A DNA stretch of 64,000 bases from Chroococcidiopsidaceae cyanobacterium YX2bin18 (GCA_030446505.1 JAUJND010000012.1:1-64000); one strand, 5' to 3'. Shown: positions 46,289 to 56,021, counted from the first letter of the stretch. Made by a program: numbers and translations. The notes: generated by a model not told the origin, from the sequence alone.

Positions 46289-47132
46289 CGGTTGTGTGGC
46301 AAAAACGATTTGAGGAGAGGCGATCGCTCTCAATTCGTGTTTTTTATTGGGCAATGGCAAAAAGTTGAGACACCAACTGTATTGATGCTCGTGTATCGCC
46401 AAAGTCAGCGCCAAGAAAATTGCCCTTAAAGAATCATGTTAATTGCCTCAATGCCGTTCAAAGTTGGTCGTGCCGTATTGAAACAACCAAATCCCATTCC
46501 TGGTTTTGTCAGTCGTTTGAGCAAGCGATGGTCTTGCTGCACTCGTCGGTTGTTGAAATACTTTACCTGCCGCAGTTGTGCGCTTTTTGGGTAGCTGCTT
46601 ATTAGCTTTGAGTGCATCAAGAAGGGCAGGAGGATAGGCAGCATTTTTATCGACATTGACAACCCGTGGAGTCTGAGTATGAGTAGCATTGAGTGTTTTA
46701 GGCAAGAAGCGCTCTGCACAAGAGTGGATCACGCTTGGCACTCAACAGAAAATCCAGGGTGTTCCCCTGCGAGTCCACCGCACGATCCAGATACTTCCAC
46801 TGCCCTTTGTTGACCTGAATGTACGTTTCATCAACTCGCCAGGAATCATTAGTCGGTTGGAGATGAGGACGAATGCGTTTGTCCAATTGCGGACCATATT
46901 TCAATACCCAACGATTAATTCTCGCATGCTCCACCTCAATACCAAGTTGCTGCCATCATCTGTTCCAAATCTCGGTAACTTATGGCATAGCCGCACTACC
47001 AACGCACCTTGAGCAAGATGATTTCTGGTAGAAATTGTCGCCACTTAAACACACAGGGAGTAGACTTGGAAAGTCGTGTGGAACCATTCAGCCTTTCCAC
47101 CCTATCATTTTTCAATTTTTGCGACACAACCG
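46289..47132. mobile_element. IS6-family element, 844 bp
   Basis: The ends are inverted repeats of the IS6 type: CGGTTGTGTGGCAAAAA at the left (46289) and the complement of CGGTTGTGTCGCAAAAA at the right (to 47132), differing at one of 17 positions. A degenerate IS6 transposase gene fills the interior. The flanks share no 8-bp duplication, so a deletion or recombination may have removed sequence next to one end. The right end supplies the final codons of the DUF6464 gene. Confidence 0.8.
46426..47044 (-). pseudogene. IS6-family transposase, several frameshifts
   Basis: The pieces in order are WRQFLPEIILLKVRW, ISYRDLEQMM, INRWVLKYGPQLDKRIRPHL, NDSWRVDETYIQVNKGQWKY (first catalytic Asp), LDRAVDSQGNTLDFLLSAKR, THTQTPRVVNVDKNAAYPPA (second Asp) and QQDHRLLKRLTKPGMGFGCF (third acidic region altered at the junction), ending EAINMIL. 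A TAG replaces the expected Tyr after KVRW and at least four indels follow. So many lesions, with a nonsense codon, suggest real decay, though local error rate is also high. Confidence 0.75.
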
Positions 47133-47471
47133 AGATTCGTAATGGTAACAGCTAGAGCATGGTCCCGCTGGGTTTACTGCACATCGAATAATTTCCGAGT
47201 GAGCATTAAATCGGCAGCTAGCATTCCCAATTACCCAACGCCCCTCTACAAGGCTTCGCTCATCTGGTTGTTGTGCCGACTGCACATAAATATCAACTTC
47301 CTGCAATCGATAGCGCCCTGCCTTCAAATGATAGCGGTGGCGGCGCTCTAAAACGGCGTAGGTTTTACCTTTGAGATCAAGATAATTACCGGGTTGCGGT
47401 GTCCAATCTAGTTTAATCTTTCCTAGTGACTTACGCGGGTGCATCAGAATTATTTGTGTTGGAAGCTCCAT
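47112..47471 (-). CDS. DUF6464 family protein with IS6-derived C-terminus
   Basis: A conserved cyanobacterial protein of unknown function. The core MELPTQIILMHPRKSLGKIK, LDWTPQPGNYLDLKGKTYAV, LERRHRYHLKAGRYRLQEVD, then WVIGNASCRFNAHSEIIRCA and NPAGPCSSCYHYE (CxxC) is complete and intact. The last residues (RLCRKN) and the stop come from the IS6 right inverted repeat, so a few native C-terminal residues were replaced. ATG at 47471 gives the family length; a longer frame starts at 47510. Confidence 0.82.
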   Translation of the reverse strand: MELPTQIILMHPRKSLGKIKLDWTPQPGNYLDLKGKTYAVLERRHRYHLKAGRYRLQEVDIYVQSAQQPDERSLVEGRWVIGNASCRFNAHSEIIRCAVNPAGPCSSCYHYESRLCRKN

Positions 47472-47705
47472 AAATTTCGTTAATGTGGTTGACATTATAT
47501 GGTATCGCATAATTACCGAAAGCTTTATCGAGCTTAGATCAGGCTAAGGGAAAGGCGATCGCCTTTCATTCAACTCTTAATTCCTTAAAGCCTGAATCTG
47601 TGATCACTTGAGCGAACTGCTGATATCCGAATTCAACTCTAGCTACTAGTATTGATACGTTACTACTAATGCAGCAGAATTGGTTTATTAATTTCTGTTA
47701 CGCCA

Positions 47706-49160
47706 TCACAATACTGTTTTAGGGGGTATTGTGACTTCCCAAATACCTTGATTTCCGCCATATTCCAGAACATAGATTTTATTCTGGATAATTTCAGCAT
47801 CAATAGGATTTGTAAAACCTCCAACAATGCGCCTCGCGCGAAGTTGATAGTTACTAGTGCCTTTAGTCAAATTCAGATGCAGCAAATCCTGGCTCGGATC
47901 TTTAAAAGGACCTTGTACTGTTTCCCCAGTTGGATCGCCTTTTACCCAACTTAACATGAATCCATCTCCTTGGAATTCGGGACTCATTGCTTTTTGGACA
48001 TCAAAAACTAATCCCAAAGGAGAACGGTGTGACGTAAAAGTGCTTAAAGATCGTCCAAGAACACTAGCATCTTTAACAATCCCATTTTGAGAATCGCGGA
48101 AACTATCGGCGTGTGGTCCAAAATTAGGAATTGGTTCAGTTAAGGTTCTATTCGGGCGAGTTGGAAAAGTTGGATCGTTACGATAAAAGCCATTTTTGAC
48201 CGCGTAAAATCGCGGATCTAACAATTGATCGTTAGCCGGATTATAGTTGGGGAATTGTTGGGGATTATCCGCCCCACCTATCCGCCAGGGAAAGCCGTAA
48301 TGACGACCTGAACGCAGCCAGTTCAATTCTTCTGGCATATCGCGATCGGGACCATTCTCTGGACCAAACAAATCTCCATTAGGCGCAAATGCCATATCAA
48401 AAGTATGACGTAGTCCTTCGGCAAAGATATACCCATTTGCCTTTAAGGTGGCTCGATTGTTTGGCAGGAAGATATTTTGACCACTGGTAGGCAAACGGAA
48501 TATACAAGTAGTTAATCCTACTTCACGAGTATTTGGAAAAAGACCACCAGCAGCCTGAACTTCACCATGATCAGTACGAGAACCACTATGCAAATAGATA
48601 AAAGCACCATCGGGGCTAACAATCATGCCATCAAAACCATGATCGAAGGCTGTGTTGCTTTTGGGATAGCCAGCAGTTTCAGCCAAAGTTGACCAATTGC
48701 GCTGTCCCGTAACTGGATTAATTATGCCTTTAACAAGGGTCGCTTTATTTAGACTATTTCCAACGTCTGTCATCCCAACTAAATAAATTGTCCCGTTAGG
48801 ACCAATCGCCATGCCTGGCGTATTAGTTAACTTATGATCAATTTTGTTGTAGACAAAGGTACTCGTACCAGTGGCTAAATTAACTGTATAAATTTCACCA
48901 TTTCTTTTCAGGTAATAAAGAGTATTATTGCGAGGATCTTTAACAATCCGAATAGAAGGAGAGGATGATAAGGTATTTGTAATATTGCGAACTTTGACAT
49001 CGGTTCGCAAGGATTGAGGAGCAGCCTGAGCAACGTTGATACCTTGACTCAGCCAAACTGTTGTAAATACCAGGATTTTGGTAATAAAAATACCCCGCAT
49101 GGGAGCAAATTTACTGGTAAATTTGCGTTTGTACTGGCTGGAAGATTTAGTATTATTCAT
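47706..49160 (-). CDS. Exported PQQ-dependent sugar dehydrogenase-like beta-propeller protein
   Basis: A 484-residue protein of the glucose/sorbosone dehydrogenase family, soluble PQQ enzymes that oxidise aldoses outside the cytoplasm. It has a signal peptide (basic head, then IFITKILVFTTVWLSQG, cleavage near AQAA-PQ). The propeller motifs seen are AFDHGFDGMIVSPDGAFIYL (propeller Asp/His region), YIFAEGLRHTFDMAFAPNGD, LFGPENGPDRDMPEELNWLR (the conserved ENGP-D-ELN motif) and FMLSWVKGDPTG. No PQQ synthesis genes are present here, and many cyanobacterial members may not bind PQQ. Intact. Confidence 0.8.
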   Translation of the reverse strand: MNNTKSSSQYKRKFTSKFAPMRGIFITKILVFTTVWLSQGINVAQAAPQSLRTDVKVRNITNTLSSSPSIRIVKDPRNNTLYYLKRNGEIYTVNLATGTSTFVYNKIDHKLTNTPGMAIGPNGTIYLVGMTDVGNSLNKATLVKGIINPVTGQRNWSTLAETAGYPKSNTAFDHGFDGMIVSPDGAFIYLHSGSRTDHGEVQAAGGLFPNTREVGLTTCIFRLPTSGQNIFLPNNRATLKANGYIFAEGLRHTFDMAFAPNGDLFGPENGPDRDMPEELNWLRSGRHYGFPWRIGGADNPQQFPNYNPANDQLLDPRFYAVKNGFYRNDPTFPTRPNRTLTEPIPNFGPHADSFRDSQNGIVKDASVLGRSLSTFTSHRSPLGLVFDVQKAMSPEFQGDGFMLSWVKGDPTGETVQGPFKDPSQDLLHLNLTKGTSNYQLRARRIVGGFTNPIDAEIIQNKIYVLEYGGNQGIWEVTIPPKTVL

Positions 49161-49432
49161 TTTTAATACTCCAAACAAGTGTTGGATTAGGTTACACAGG
49201 TTCTATTATAAGGATTAAACTTGTGAACTCTCCATTTAAATCATCAGGCTCAAAACTAGGGATTTATGCGAGCTGCTACAAAGCTTCACATTAAGCTGAG
49301 GCAAGATTTAAATAACAGACTGCTTTGCCAAAGGTATTGTATAGCGGCGGGAAGATTATTAGAGCAGATATATTAGCTGATTCCGATGGTACTACACATA
49401 TACACTTTCTCCTAGTTACTGCTGAATAAAAA

Positions 49433-49484
49433 TAACCGCGATCGCTTGTCTAAATACTCAACTTAAGACAGCGATCGCGGTTAA
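49433..49484 (-). terminator. Terminator of hspA with HIP1 sites in both arms
   Basis: The minus strand folds AACCGCGATCGCTGTCT against AGACAAGCGATCGCGGTT with a single bulged base, then TTATTTTTATT. Each arm contains GCGATCGC. It lies 50 bases after the hspA stop codon. The rest of 49179-49536 shows no gene. Confidence 0.75.
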
Positions 49485-49536
49485 ATTGTTCTATCACACC
49501 ACCAAGACTTAGCTTGTTTTCACCAAACCACTAAGC

Positions 49537-50076
49537 TTAAATTGCTGCTTCAGTTGCTTGGGTTCCTTCAGCATGGTTAGTATCAGCAGCAGACGCAGCA
49601 GTGTTATCTGCAAGATTAACCTTGACCACTTGGCGACGAGCTTCAGTCACCTTGGGTAGTGTCAGTGTCAGAATACCATTTTTGAATTCGGCTTGTACCT
49701 GGTCATTTTGAACTGCTACGGGTAGAGCAATTACGCGCTGAAACTTGCCATAACGGAATTCAGTGCGAAAGCCACCCGCTTCAGTCTTTTGATGGCGATG
49801 CTCCCCACTAATAGTGACAGCTTCCCGCGTTACCTGAATATCGAGGTCTTTACCTGCAACACCTGGAATCTCGGCTCTTAGGATTAAATTGTCCTCAGTA
49901 TCTTGTAACTCAACCGCAGGCTTCCAGGTTACTTGAGCCGCACGGTTAACACCTACCATCTCCTCAGCTTGAATACGGGATGGAATCTGCTGCAACTCTG
50001 CTATGTCAAACATTTGATCCATTTGACGACGTAGAATTTCCATTTCTAGGAAGGGTGTCCAACGAATCAGTGCCAT
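49537..50076 (-). CDS. hspA: Small heat-shock protein Hsp20 (alpha-crystallin family)
   Basis: ATP-independent chaperone that forms oligomers and holds unfolding proteins, and in cyanobacteria also protects thylakoids. The 179-residue product has the N-terminal arm MALIRWTPFLEMEILRRQMD, the alpha-crystallin domain (VTWKPAVELQDTEDNLILRA; EIPGVAGKDLDIQVTREAVT; GGFRTEFRYGKFQRVIALPV; EFKNGILTLTLPK) and a variable Ala/Thr-rich tail longer than in many relatives. The usual I-x-I/V C-terminal motif appears as VVKVN. A clear terminator follows at 49433-49484. Intact. Confidence 0.92.
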   Translation of the reverse strand: MALIRWTPFLEMEILRRQMDQMFDIAELQQIPSRIQAEEMVGVNRAAQVTWKPAVELQDTEDNLILRAEIPGVAGKDLDIQVTREAVTISGEHRHQKTEAGGFRTEFRYGKFQRVIALPVAVQNDQVQAEFKNGILTLTLPKVTEARRQVVKVNLADNTAASAADTNHAEGTQATEAAI

Positions 50077-50383
50077 AAGTAACGTATCTCTCCGTTTGAT
50101 CTCGTTTAAAAATATTTGATTTACACTTCTCTATAATGCCCAGCCTGTATAGGTTTGCGAGTGAGGTAAACCGGATTTATGTAGGAGTGGATAGCCGCCT
50201 TTTGATTGGGAGCAGGGGAGATGAGGAATTAAATCTTTTGTCTTTTGTCTATCTTAACTAAGGACATATTACAGAATTTAAAGTTCTGTAGCCTTTTGCT
50301 GAAGGAGACTAAGGCTGTGCGGTACACTATGCCTTGATTATAAGTATGTGCCGACACGAACACTCGTTTGGAGTCTTGATTAA
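50077..50383. other. Divergent region between hspA and psaC
   Basis: 307 bases holding the promoters of hspA and psaC. No CIRCE element (TTAGCACTC-N9-GAGTGCTAA) was seen. A GGGAGCAGGGGAG string at about 50207-50221 is related to the octamers in cobN. Confidence 0.4.
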
Positions 50384-50629
<246 letters not shown>

Positions 50630-50738
50630 GAAGTTCACTCAATTTTTAACAAGAAATTAAGTGGGTTGATAGCAAGCACAGTTAAACTGATTTTATTTTC
50701 TTGGTTGAGTTTTACAATCTGTGCTGGTTTCAAGTAAT

Positions 50739-50766
50739 AGAGGAAGTAAGTTGCTTCCTCTTTTTT
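50739..50766 (+). terminator. Terminator of psaC
   Basis: GAGGAAG (50740-50746) pairs with CTTCCTC (50754-50760) around a seven-base loop, followed by six T. Confidence 0.85.
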
Positions 50767-50871
50767 ATGCGATAGCGCTATCTTTAATACTGGCAAAAAG
50801 ATTAAGATTCTTGACGGCTTCCCCGTAGCCCTTGTAGGTTTTAGAACATAGGAAAAGAAGGAGTGTGCTAG

Positions 50872-52743
50872 ATGTGCGGAATTGTTGGCTATGTTGGCAC
50901 TCAAGCAGCTACAGGAATTTTGCTGGCAGGGTTGGAGAAACTAGAGTACCGAGGCTACGACTCTGCTGGCATCGCCACTGTTTTAGAGGGTGAAATTCAC
51001 TGTGTTCGGGCAAAAGGCAAACTCCACAACCTTCGGGAAAAACTAGAACGGATAGAAAACCCTGCCCAAATTGGTATTGGACACACTCGCTGGGCGACTC
51101 ATGGCAAGCCAGAAGAATACAATGCTCATCCGCATATGGATACAGCAATGCGAGTGGCAGTGGTTCAAAATGGGATTATTGAAAACTATCGTGAGTTGCG
51201 TACAGAACTCAAACAACTGGGACACGAGTTTCGCTCTGATACGGATACCGAAGTTATCCCTCACCTGATCGCTGAGTTTTTACAAAACCCTACTTCCTTT
51301 TTGGAGGCAGTAAGACAGGCTGTTAACAAATTAAAGGGCGCGTTTGCTATAGCAGTTATTTCTGCTGACTACCCCGATGAACTAATCATTGCCCGTCAAC
51401 AAGCTCCTTTAGCGATTGGATTTGGTCAAGGAGAATTCTTCTGTGCCTCGGATACACCAGCACTTGTGCCTCACACTAGAGCAGTGCTGACCTTGGAAAA
51501 TGGTGAATTAGCGCGACTAACACCTCTGGGGGTTGAAATATACAATTTTGCAGGCGATCGCCTCAAAAAACACCCGCGTACCCTGAGTTGGAATCCGGTC
51601 ATGATTGAGAAACAAGGCTTTAGACACTTCATGCTCAAGGAAATCTATGAGCAACCAAGAGTTGTCAGAGCTTGTTTAGAAGCTTACGTAAATGATGATT
51701 GGCATCCACCAGCATCATCGCAGCCGATTCGTCTAGGTTTACCAGGTGAATTTTATCCAGATTTGGCACAAATTCAAATTGTTGCTTGTGGTACTAGTTG
51801 GCACGCCAGCCTCGTAGGTAAATATCTGCTAGAACAGTTGGCGGGAATTCCCACAAGGGTACAGTACGCCTCTGAGTTTCGCTATGCACCACCACCACTG
51901 ACGGCAAACACGCTAACAATTGGCGTTACTCAGTCTGGGGAAACAGCGGATACGCTAGCGGCTCTAACAATGGAAAAACAGCGCCGCTGCGATCAGCCGC
52001 CCCAGTATCAACCACGACTATTGGGGATTACTAATCGGCTTGATAGTACGCTAGCAGGCATAGCAGAGCACATGATTGACACTCATGCTGGAATTGAAAT
52101 TGGAGTTGCCGCAACTAAAACTTTTATTGCCCAGCTGTTAGCTTTTTATTGTCTAGCCTTGGATCTCGGTTATCGTCGCCAAACCATTTGTCCAAATCGC
52201 GTGGCAGAAATTTTGAGTGGGTTACGCCAGCTGCCAGCTGAAATTGAAATGATTTTAGAGATTCAAGAGCGTTATATTCAAGAATTAGCTCACTCCTTTG
52301 CTGATACTCAAGCTTTTATTTTCATCGGACGCGGGATTAACTTTCCGATCGCACTAGAAGGAGCGCTGAAGTTAAAGGAAATCAGCTATATTCACGCCGA
52401 AGGCTACCCAGCTGGAGAACTGAAGCATGGACCAATCGCGCTATTAGATTCTAAAGTGCCAGTGGTAGCGATCGCTATGCCTGGTAGCGTCTACGAGAAG
52501 GTACTCTCAAATGCCCAAGAAGCCAAAGCTCGTGATTCTCGCTTAATTGGGGTTACTTCAATGAACAATCCAGAAGCAGCTGAAGTTTTTGATGAACTAA
52601 TTCCAGTTCCAACTGTTGAGGAATTACTTTCGCCGATCATTAGCGTGATTCCATTGCAGCTGTTGGCTTATCACATTGCAGCACGTCGAGGCTTGGATGT
52701 CGATCAACCAAGGAACTTGGCAAAATCTGTAACAGTAGAGTAG
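50872..52743 (+). CDS. glmS: Glutamine-fructose-6-phosphate aminotransferase (isomerising)
   Basis: Makes glucosamine-6-phosphate from fructose-6-phosphate and glutamine, the entry to peptidoglycan and lipopolysaccharide amino sugars. The 623-residue product starts CGIVGYVG with the nucleophile Cys after Met; the amidotransferase domain has HTRWATHGKPEEYNAHPHMD and QNGIIENYRELR. Two SIS domains follow (VACGTSWHASLVGKYLLEQL; TQSGETADTLAAL; FIGRGINFPIALEGALKLKE), and the end is RGLDVDQPRNLAKSVTVE, as expected. AGAAGGAG lies 8 bases upstream. No glmS ribozyme was seen in the 5' leader, as expected outside Firmicutes. Intact; converges on mutM with a three-base gap. Confidence 0.95.
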   Translation: MCGIVGYVGTQAATGILLAGLEKLEYRGYDSAGIATVLEGEIHCVRAKGKLHNLREKLERIENPAQIGIGHTRWATHGKPEEYNAHPHMDTAMRVAVVQNGIIENYRELRTELKQLGHEFRSDTDTEVIPHLIAEFLQNPTSFLEAVRQAVNKLKGAFAIAVISADYPDELIIARQQAPLAIGFGQGEFFCASDTPALVPHTRAVLTLENGELARLTPLGVEIYNFAGDRLKKHPRTLSWNPVMIEKQGFRHFMLKEIYEQPRVVRACLEAYVNDDWHPPASSQPIRLGLPGEFYPDLAQIQIVACGTSWHASLVGKYLLEQLAGIPTRVQYASEFRYAPPPLTANTLTIGVTQSGETADTLAALTMEKQRRCDQPPQYQPRLLGITNRLDSTLAGIAEHMIDTHAGIEIGVAATKTFIAQLLAFYCLALDLGYRRQTICPNRVAEILSGLRQLPAEIEMILEIQERYIQELAHSFADTQAFIFIGRGINFPIALEGALKLKEISYIHAEGYPAGELKHGPIALLDSKVPVVAIAMPGSVYEKVLSNAQEAKARDSRLIGVTSMNNPEAAEVFDELIPVPTVEELLSPIISVIPLQLLAYHIAARRGLDVDQPRNLAKSVTVE

Positions 52744-52746
52744 GCA

Positions 52747-53591
52747 TCAGTGCTGACACTGGGGACAGAAGTGAGTTGAGCGCCCAGCCAATCTTATTCG
52801 CTGAATTGGTAGACCACAGATACGACAAGGTTCCCCAGTGCGGCTATAAACCCAGGCAACACCACTATAATTACCATTAATACCTTGGACATTAAGAAAG
52901 TTACTAAAGGTAGTACCACCAGCAGCAATACTGGTTTCTAAAACCTGAATAATTGCCGCCCGCAGGCGTTCTATTTGCCCTAACTGTAAATCCGCACCCA
53001 GCGTTTCTGGTTGCACTCCACTGCAAAACAGCGCTTCATCGGCATAAATATTGCCTAATCCTGCTACTAGCGCCTGATCTAGCAGCACCGTTTTTATCGG
53101 ACGGCGGCAATTTTTCTGCTTTTCAGCCAAAAACTCCACAGAAAAATCACTTTCAAACGGATCTATTCCCAGTTTCCCAAACCAGTAATAACGCCTTCAA
53201 TTGCAACTTCCGGTACCCACCACATCTGACCGAAGGTGCGCTGGTCAACAAAGCGTAACTCGCGTCCAGCAAAGAATAACCGGACTCGCGTGTGTTTTTG
53301 TAATGGCTCATCCCGCTCCAGCCACAGCAGTTGACCAGTCATCCGCAGATGTACACCCAAGTAGCCAGCCATTGGTTGCGATGATGATCTATTCAGTTCT
53401 GCTAGGAGATATTTACCGCGACGATGCCACTGAGTAATCGTTGTTTCCTTCAATCCAGCAAGAAACTCACCCACAGAAAGCGGGTAGGCAATGGTGCGAT
53501 TCAGCAACACATCCCCACCCGTGATTTCTTTGCTCAGGGTCACTTGATTCAGACCCCGCCGCACTGTTTCAACTTCAGGCAGTTCTGGCAC
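52747..53591 (-). CDS. mutM: Formamidopyrimidine-DNA glycosylase, one frameshift
   Basis: Removes oxidised purines such as 8-oxoguanine and nicks the strand. It starts at GTG 53591: PELPEVETVRRGL supplies the catalytic Pro2 and Glu3, and RRGKYLLAEL the conserved Lys. The helix-two-turn-helix is in LLDQALVAGLGNIYADEALF and the zinc finger is CRICGLPIQRIRLAGRSTHF with CPQC at the end. The frame breaks near 53163-53175; one added base joins GLGNWE- to LGIDPFESDF-type sequence and gives 281 residues, the usual size. Oxidative-damage repair is expected of a phototroph, so I treat the break as an error. Confidence 0.88.
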
Positions 53592-53594
53592 AAC

Positions 53595-53763
53595 CTAACG
53601 CTGAGGATTTCCTTGATCCGGATCGCCTACGACAACAGAACTACTATCTCCAGCCTCTGGCATTGTACTCGGTTCACCCTCTGTATCCAAAGGAGTGCCT
53701 TGACCCGTTGTGCGTGTGCGTTCGTCGATAGTAGTTTGTTTGCCGCCAGAAGCAGTAACTGAG
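53595..53763 (-). other. Open frame that would extend PsaE or encode an unassigned small protein
   Basis: Directly after the psaE stop the other frame is open for 55 codons and looks coding: hydrophilic, low in rare codons, [20 protein letters not shown], then DTEGEPSTMPEAGDSSSVVV, ending GNPQR at a TAG (53595-53597). It has no start codon with a ribosome site. One A fewer in the A-run before the psaE stop (about 53766-53771) would fuse it to PsaE. It ends three bases before the mutM start codon. Confidence 0.4.
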
Positions 53764-53979
53764 TTATTTTTTCGACTTCGGTGTTGGTTTTTCTAGCTCT
53801 TGCACTTCATCGTAGCCAAAGTTGTTGGTGTTGACACCAGCGTAGTTCAAGTTGTTGAAGCGAACAATCACTGGGTAGCGAGTGGTACTTCCTTGGTCGA
53901 TAGAAGCAACCAGCCCTGTGTCTTGAAACCAGTACGATTCTTTCCGGAGAATCCGCACTTTAGAACCACGTTCAACCAT
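53764..53979 (-). CDS. psaE: Photosystem I subunit IV PsaE
   Basis: A 71-residue SH3-like stromal subunit of photosystem I that helps ferredoxin docking and cyclic electron flow. The sequence [50 protein letters not shown] and the [10 protein letters not shown] end match the family closely; the tail is KPTPKSKK. The start follows AAAAGGAAAAA. The stop codon lies in an A-rich run (AAAAAATAA), after which a long open frame continues in another register (53595-53763). No other photosystem I gene is adjacent. Confidence 0.94.
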   Translation of the reverse strand: MVERGSKVRILRKESYWFQDTGLVASIDQGSTTRYPVIVRFNNLNYAGVNTNNFGYDEVQELEKPTPKSKK

Positions 53980-54527
53980 GATTATTTTTCCTTTTAGTTA
54001 TTAATTTGCCAAATCATCCGGCTAATTGATTTCAGCGTACTATCTGATTGCAACCAGCTACTGTACTGTCTAGCCTTTAAGTTTTATTACTAATCTCCCA
54101 GCGTAGCTGAACAAAATGGGCTATCTGTCCCCAAATATCTTGTGTAACTGTGATATTTTCTATTGCTAGCTTAAGAATAGCTGTTGGCAAATGCCTTTGA
54201 GCTAATATAGCAATCTGATTTGATTTGTGGGATGGGCATCCTACCTGTCCAGGAACCAGAAGCCTGCACCACATTCATAAATGAAATAGGACCATATATA
54301 CTCTAGTTCAGGCATAATAGTCCTTGTAGCAGCCACACCTAAACCCAATAGTTACTTCTTTGTTTATTGTTATCTGAATTGTCAGGCATTTGCCAAAGAT
54401 AACTAAGAATCGTTGCTCCTTTGCTACCAGGCTGACATCAAACTATCTTAGTTTCCCTTAGCATGGCAGCTACAAGCTTTAGGTTTAGTGTAGGTGGTCG
54501 CTATATTAAAGGACAATTATCTTTTAG
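53980..54527. other. Intergenic stretch upstream of psaE
   Basis: 548 bases between two minus-strand genes. A 65-codon minus frame at 54077-54274 shows no family motif or ribosome site. No tRNA or terminator was recognised. It should hold the light-regulated psaE promoter; RpaB-type HLR1 boxes could not be placed with confidence. Confidence 0.4.
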
Positions 54528-54803
54528 CTAAGAAAGTGTCTTGTCGCTGATGGTGGGCAGAGTACAGCAGTTAACATCATTTAGGCAGACTTTACCCCAC
54601 TGCAAAGCCCAACGAACTAGTGCTACTCGATTGTGAGTTGCTGTTTTGTTCAAAATATTGCTGATATGGTTATCGACAGTACGCTTGCTAATTTCCAGGT
54701 GTTCTGCTATTTTTTCATTGCTTAAGCCAGCGGCAACTAGTTCTATTATTTGCAGCTCTCGATCTGAGAGGGATACAGGGGTCTGAGACTCGCCACCAAC
54801 CAT
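54528..54803 (-). CDS. Small LuxR-type regulator, PedR-like
   Basis: A 91-residue protein that is almost only a LuxR/GerE helix-turn-helix: LSDRELQIIELVAAGLSNEK, IAEHLEISKRTVDNHISNIL, then RVALVRWALQWGKVC. The C-terminal CxxxxNCCTLP (Cys near 74, 79 and 80) resembles PedR of Synechocystis, a redox-responsive regulator that follows photosynthetic electron flow through a disulfide. The assignment to PedR rests on size, domain and Cys position; other orphan LuxR domains are possible. It lies upstream of psaE on the same strand, 550 bases apart. Confidence 0.65.
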   Translation of the reverse strand: MVGGESQTPVSLSDRELQIIELVAAGLSNEKIAEHLEISKRTVDNHISNILNKTATHNRVALVRWALQWGKVCLNDVNCCTLPTISDKTLS

Positions 54804-55125
54804 AGCTTAATATATCCTTAGTTATATCTACTTACTCTCCTTGTTTAATTCTAGAGGATTCTTTAGGGGTCAGGCTTTCAAGTTGTAGAATTGATAGTAT
54901 TCCAGATTAACTATTGCAACTTTTTTCAGGTGATAAAGAATCAGGAGTCTAACAATAATCTCTGTAAATTTACTTAATATTATTTATATAATTAGTAAAA
55001 TATTAATCCTGTGTAGGCTGGAGATGATTAGCTAGACGCATATTTATCTAGTGGCAATTTTAACAACTGTTAATCATTTTTTCAGAATCTGAGTAAATCA
55101 TTTTTTTGCTAAATTATACGTAATT
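54804..55125. other. Divergent intergenic region, nothing recognised
   Basis: 322 AT-rich bases between the PedR-like gene and the first aspartic protease gene; presumably both promoters. No frame or RNA gene was seen. Confidence 0.4.
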
Positions 55126-56021
55126 ATGCTGAAACTGACTTCGCAGGCAGCAATAATTTTTCTCTCAGGTACATTTGCACTTGCTGGTGTTGCCTGTAGC
55201 AGAGAACGAAATGCTAATCGCTCCAGCACACTGCCTATTGCTACAACACCTAGTGCTGCACCAATTAAAGTATCAGCCGCACCACATACCAAATTGAAGG
55301 CACAAGAAGTAACAGAATTGCACCCTGATTACTTTGAACTTGCCTCAGACAAAGCTTATAGTGCTTTTACTATCAGGCAATCTGCCCAGTCACCAGATGA
55401 CTGGCGTTTGGTAGTGATCCTGTGGCAAGAAGCGATCGCCTTGATGAAAGCAGTACCAGCCTCCAGCCCCCAAAAAGTAGTTGCTCAAAAAAAGATTGCG
55501 GAATACCAGGAAAATATCACTCATGCCCAACAGCAATACACGCGCCCAATTGAGAATAATGCTCCTTCAGTTGCCGCCGTTCCAGTTGCACCGTCAGTGA
55601 TCAGCACCCCTAAAATAGCTGCTATGCCGTCTTCTATGCAACTACAGCAGGTGTTTCAAGCTCCAATTAAACGTCGAGCGAGTGGAACGCCAGTAATTGA
55701 GGTCACATTCAATGGTATGCAGCAATTTGAGATGATTGTGGATACAGGAGCCAGTGGCACGGTGATTGCCCAGCAGACAGCAAGCTGCCTTGGGAGTTCT
55801 GCCAGTGGCTAAAGCAAAAGCAAATACTGCCAGTGATACAGCCGTAGAATTTTCAATTGGCTATGTTGATTCTATCGAAGTTGGTGGAGCTATGCTTCTC
55901 AATGTACCAGTAGCGATCGCTTCCTTCTCCTAAATTAGAAACTGGGCTGCTGGGACACGACTTCCTTAGCAATTATGATGTCACAATTAAACGCGATGTT
56001 GTTGAATTTCGCCCCCAGTGA
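55126..56021 (+). CDS. Retropepsin-like aspartic protease (lipoprotein), two frameshifts
   Basis: A clan AA (TIGR02281-type) protease with a lipoprotein-like signal (ending LAGVAC, Cys24), a helical region (about 60-140) and a single retropepsin domain. The catalytic triplet DTGAS is in FEMIVDTGASGTVIAQQT, preceded by PIKRRASGTPVIEVTFNG. An extra T near 55786 and another near 55925 shift the frame; corrected, it continues LPVAKAKANTASDTAVEFSI, VGGAMLLNVPVAIASSPKLE, then LLGHDFLSNYDVTIKRDVVE and ends FRPQ, 297 residues. Retropepsin-like bacterial proteins act as homodimers. It is followed by a close paralogue. Confidence 0.78.

Noticed and set aside
50780-50871. glmS leader as a glmS ribozyme
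   Set aside because: Only about 90 bases lie between the psaC terminator and the start codon; the ribozyme needs roughly 150 or more bases and its conserved core was not seen.
54077-54274. 65-codon minus-strand frame upstream of psaE
   Set aside because: No ribosome site or family resemblance; base composition like the surrounding intergenic DNA.
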